Shown piece by piece: positions 61,549 through 64,000 of a DNA stretch of 64,000 nucleotides. Location: the NCBI RefSeq assembly GCF_000182925.2, contig NC_026504.1:4774001-4838000 (forward strand), given 5' to 3'. The position numbers and the translations under genes were made by a program. The stretch comes from Neurospora crassa OR74A (lineage: Eukaryota > Ascomycota > Sordariomycetes > Sordariales > Sordariaceae). Under the pieces are notes generated by a model, which was not told where the DNA came from, did not search any database, and saw only the letters and a program-made list of their open reading frames with translations. Positions within the stretch are counted from its first letter, which is position 1, and each line of letters opens with the position of its first letter.

Positions 61549-63482
61549 ATGGATTTGTCTCCCCTAGTAAAGGTACGTTATTGGGCTGTCGGCATGTGCT
61601 AGTTGCCTGCCTCTCCATCGCGTCTCTCCCCCCCCCCCCTAGAGCCACGCAATCGCATCTGGCCAGGGCAAGATAGCCGAGATGGAAGTCGATGTCGGAT
61701 GAGCTTAAAATCTCGCTAATGATAGCACACCCCTAGGCCCACGACCATGCGAGAGCCGCATCAGTTGCGACCCAGACCGCCGACACCACGGTCGCCATCA
61801 ACCACCATGCCCAGGCCGCCGGCGAGTTCGCAAACGCTGCAAAGAGCACTACGAGCACCGAGGCTCTACGGACGCTGGCCCTCCTAGAGCAGCATCACAA
61901 GCGCTTGGCCGAACTACTCAAGGTGCCAATCGAGCCCACAAGTCAGCCATCGAGTGTGGACAGTGACATTCCTGAGGAAGATGAGGAAAAGGCATCACCA
62001 GGTCAGGATGCCGGGATCAAGTCAGCCAAATCGGACAGGGCTGGACCGCCTTCGCTCGCCACACCACCCAGCGCAGCTAAACCCCTGCCCACTCTTTCGC
62101 AACATCCCAGATACCGTCAGCGTGACCTTTCCTCGTCCATTGCCAGCAAGCTTGCGTCAGCAAGAGGGATAAGATCGAGGTACCAAGGGCAGAGCCAACC
62201 GTTGAACCCCAGCGTGTCCAATGATCAGGCACCCGGCAACTTGGAAGTCCATCCTCGGAACAGAGAGGGCTCGCTGAGGGGCGGAAACAAGGGAAGCGAA
62301 GTGTCTGATAGAGCACAAAAGCAACAGCCAAGCTGGGTACCTCCAGGGAAAACGTCACCCACCAAGGAAGATGCGGCTGGTTCTTCTTCGAAACCGCAAA
62401 TTTCTGGTCCCGACTCACCTACAGCTACCGACGACGGTTTTGCAAGATTTTACAGCACATTCGGTAGTCTAATCAACCGACTTTCCGCGCCTCTAGCCTT
62501 CGCCGGCCTTCCCTTGACAGCCGAGGACTCGTCGGACACGGCCAGCCCGGTGCTCTCCCCGGAGATCGCGCCGCGCTCAGGGTCAAAACCGCCCCGACAA
62601 CCCAAAGCCACAACTGTTTCTGCCTCGAGCGACCCGGATCTTACCAAAATCTACTCTCGCGCCACTCTACGCACCCTTGCTCGCGATGGCCATGCGCCTG
62701 CCGACTCTTTCTACGTGGTCCCAACCAGTGGCCACACTGCCTCCTATGCCAGCATCCTCAACCACGAGCAGAAGGAGAAGCGGCGCCTAGCCGCCTCGAT
62801 CCACGGCCACCGCGACCACGGCAACGGTCATCCTCTGGACGACCAGGAAGAGGATGAGGACGACTTTGTCGACGCTCGGGAGTCGCAGATCCAGTCCCCG
62901 CCCGTTCTCCCACTATCGTCCTCCTCGGCTGCTACAAATCCCTCGGCCTTCCGCAAGAGGCTAGGCAGGCCAAAGACAGAAAAGGATCTGACCAACGTGA
63001 TCGAGGAGCTTCACATGGAGAACCAAACGCTCAAGGATGCGCTCGACAAGGTGAGCAGGCGGCTGCATACGTTTGAGGTCCACTCGCAGACTTCAACGCT
63101 GGCGTTGGCGCAGAGTATCCGGTTGCAGCATCCTGGCACTGGCACTGGCACTGGCACTGGCGGTACCGCCGGTCACGGTTCGCCCATCAATGCTAGTGGC
63201 GTGATGGGCGCTACCGCCCAGGGGGGTGCTCGTCCGGAAGAGGTGGCGGCGCTCAAGAGAAGGAATAGGGAGTTGGAGGAGCAAATGATGAACATGACAA
63301 GGCAAATGGCGGTTATGGAAAAGGATTATGACAAGCTGCAGAAGACGGTGGAGAAGTATAGAGAGCGGTGGGAGCAGTTGAAAGCGGGAGCCAAGGCGAG
63401 GAGAGAGGCTCAACAGAGCTTGAGTGGACAGGGAAGTGGTGGGAATCAGGGAGAGGGTGTCGGTGCTGGTGAAGCTGCTTGA
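61549..63482 (+). CDS. MIT-domain and coiled-coil protein, Atg38/NRBF2-like
   Basis: Two exons, 61549-61572 and 61737-63482, give 589 residues. The first exon is only 24 nt (MDLSPLVK). I inferred it because it ends in AAG before a GTACGT donor and joins in frame to Ala-His-Asp-His after a CCTAG acceptor. Without it the large frame has no ATG near its conserved start. Residues ~9-65 form a three-helix MIT-like domain (AHDHARAASVATQTADTTVAINHHAQAAGEFANAAK; LRTLALLEQHHKRLAELLK). A long Ser/Pro-rich disordered region follows. Residues ~415-440 (KTEKDLTNVIEELHMENQTL) and ~500-565 form coiled coils. MIT plus coiled coil is the layout of Atg38/NRBF2, the autophagy PI3-kinase complex I linker. That identity is a hypothesis. 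ESCRT-related MIT proteins are the alternative. Confidence 0.7.
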
Positions 63483-64000
63483 GAAAGATGGGAAATGAAG
63501 CAACATGTGTTGAGTATATGCATATAGAAAGAGAGAAATAGAAGTACTATCATGTCTGATTGAAAGTACAATTCACTTTCACCTTGTACCTCAACTCCAA
63601 CCTCAACTCTGACAACGCCCACTTTCGAACCCCCCTCTCGTCAGCCAAGCCCCTAGACTTAGTCCGCAACTCCCCACCAGATAGCCTCCTTCCGTCCCAT
63701 CACCGACGACAGCCAACCATTTCCCACTCTTCCGATCCCCGGTCTTCCCGTCTTCCCGTCTTCCGACCCCCCCTCGGTCCCCGGTCTTCCCGACTACCGA
63801 CCCGACCCCGTACCATCACCGGGAACACCCATGTCCGATCATGCATCAAAGAAGAGAATATCCACATCAAGGTCATATGATGTCACTTATTTGCCCCAGC
63901 GCATTAACAAGGGGGAAAAGGGACAGATTGCGGTATCGACTTCGGGGTGAAGACTGGTGAGATGAGTGGGATGAGTGGTGAAAATGGCCGAGGATGGGCA
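63483..64000. other. 3' flank with short direct repeats
   Basis: Downstream of the MIT-domain gene to the window edge. It contains TCTTCCCG units and a 14-nt direct repeat (63737-63750 and 63779-63792). No gene was supported. Confidence 0.5.
63737..63792. repeat. CCGGTCTTCCCG direct repeats
   Basis: CCCCGGTCTTCCCG occurs twice, 28 nt apart, with extra partial TCTTCCCG copies between them. Confidence 0.8.

Overview
The window looks like nuclear DNA of a filamentous ascomycete of the Neurospora/Sordaria type. Coding regions are GC-rich with many C or G third positions. Introns are mostly 59-164 nt, with GT donors, CTAAC-like branch points and AG acceptors. Intergenic DNA of 0.5-4.4 kb carries poly(A) tracts and 2-, 4- and 6-nt microsatellites. 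There are no bacterial-style operons and no convincing transposon. The organism call is inferred from sequence style and family content, not from a database match.

Left part (1-25.4 kb): a 3'-truncated Kelch-like single-pass surface protein (-); a coiled-coil protein of unknown function (-); a CSC1/OSCA-type cation channel in three exons (+), which converges on an Ost-alpha/DUF300 membrane protein in three exons (-); a disordered 410-residue protein lying 42 nt downstream of, and in the same frame as, a GCP4-type gamma-tubulin complex gene (-); and a spartin/senescence-domain protein in two exons (-).

Middle (25.4-45.4 kb): a 4.4-kb gene-free stretch; a Zn2Cys6 transcription factor (+); a six-exon orphan seven-helix membrane protein (-); the SMC5/6 subunit Nse1 (+); then a head-to-head pair, a Bre2/Ash2 COMPASS subunit (-) and the splicing factor Cef1/Cdc5 (+).

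Right part (45.4-64 kb): a serine-rich protein with a C-terminal membrane segment (-); a hexokinase-family sugar kinase, perhaps for N-acetylglucosamine (-); a GILT-like thiol reductase homologue in four exons (+), tail-to-tail with a DcpS decapping scavenger (-); a LAM/Ltc-type GRAM-VASt sterol-transfer protein in three exons (-); an intronless tRNA-Lys(CTT) (+); and an MIT plus coiled-coil protein that resembles Atg38/NRBF2 (+).

Most genes are unrelated housekeeping or membrane functions and form no obvious cluster. The most unusual structure is the GCP4 frame. It is separated from a 424-codon open frame only by one TAG and 14 sense codons, and a possible 54-nt in-frame intron spans that TAG. 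Exon joins were worked out by hand from splice signals, reading frame and family motifs. No search, alignment or transcript data was available.
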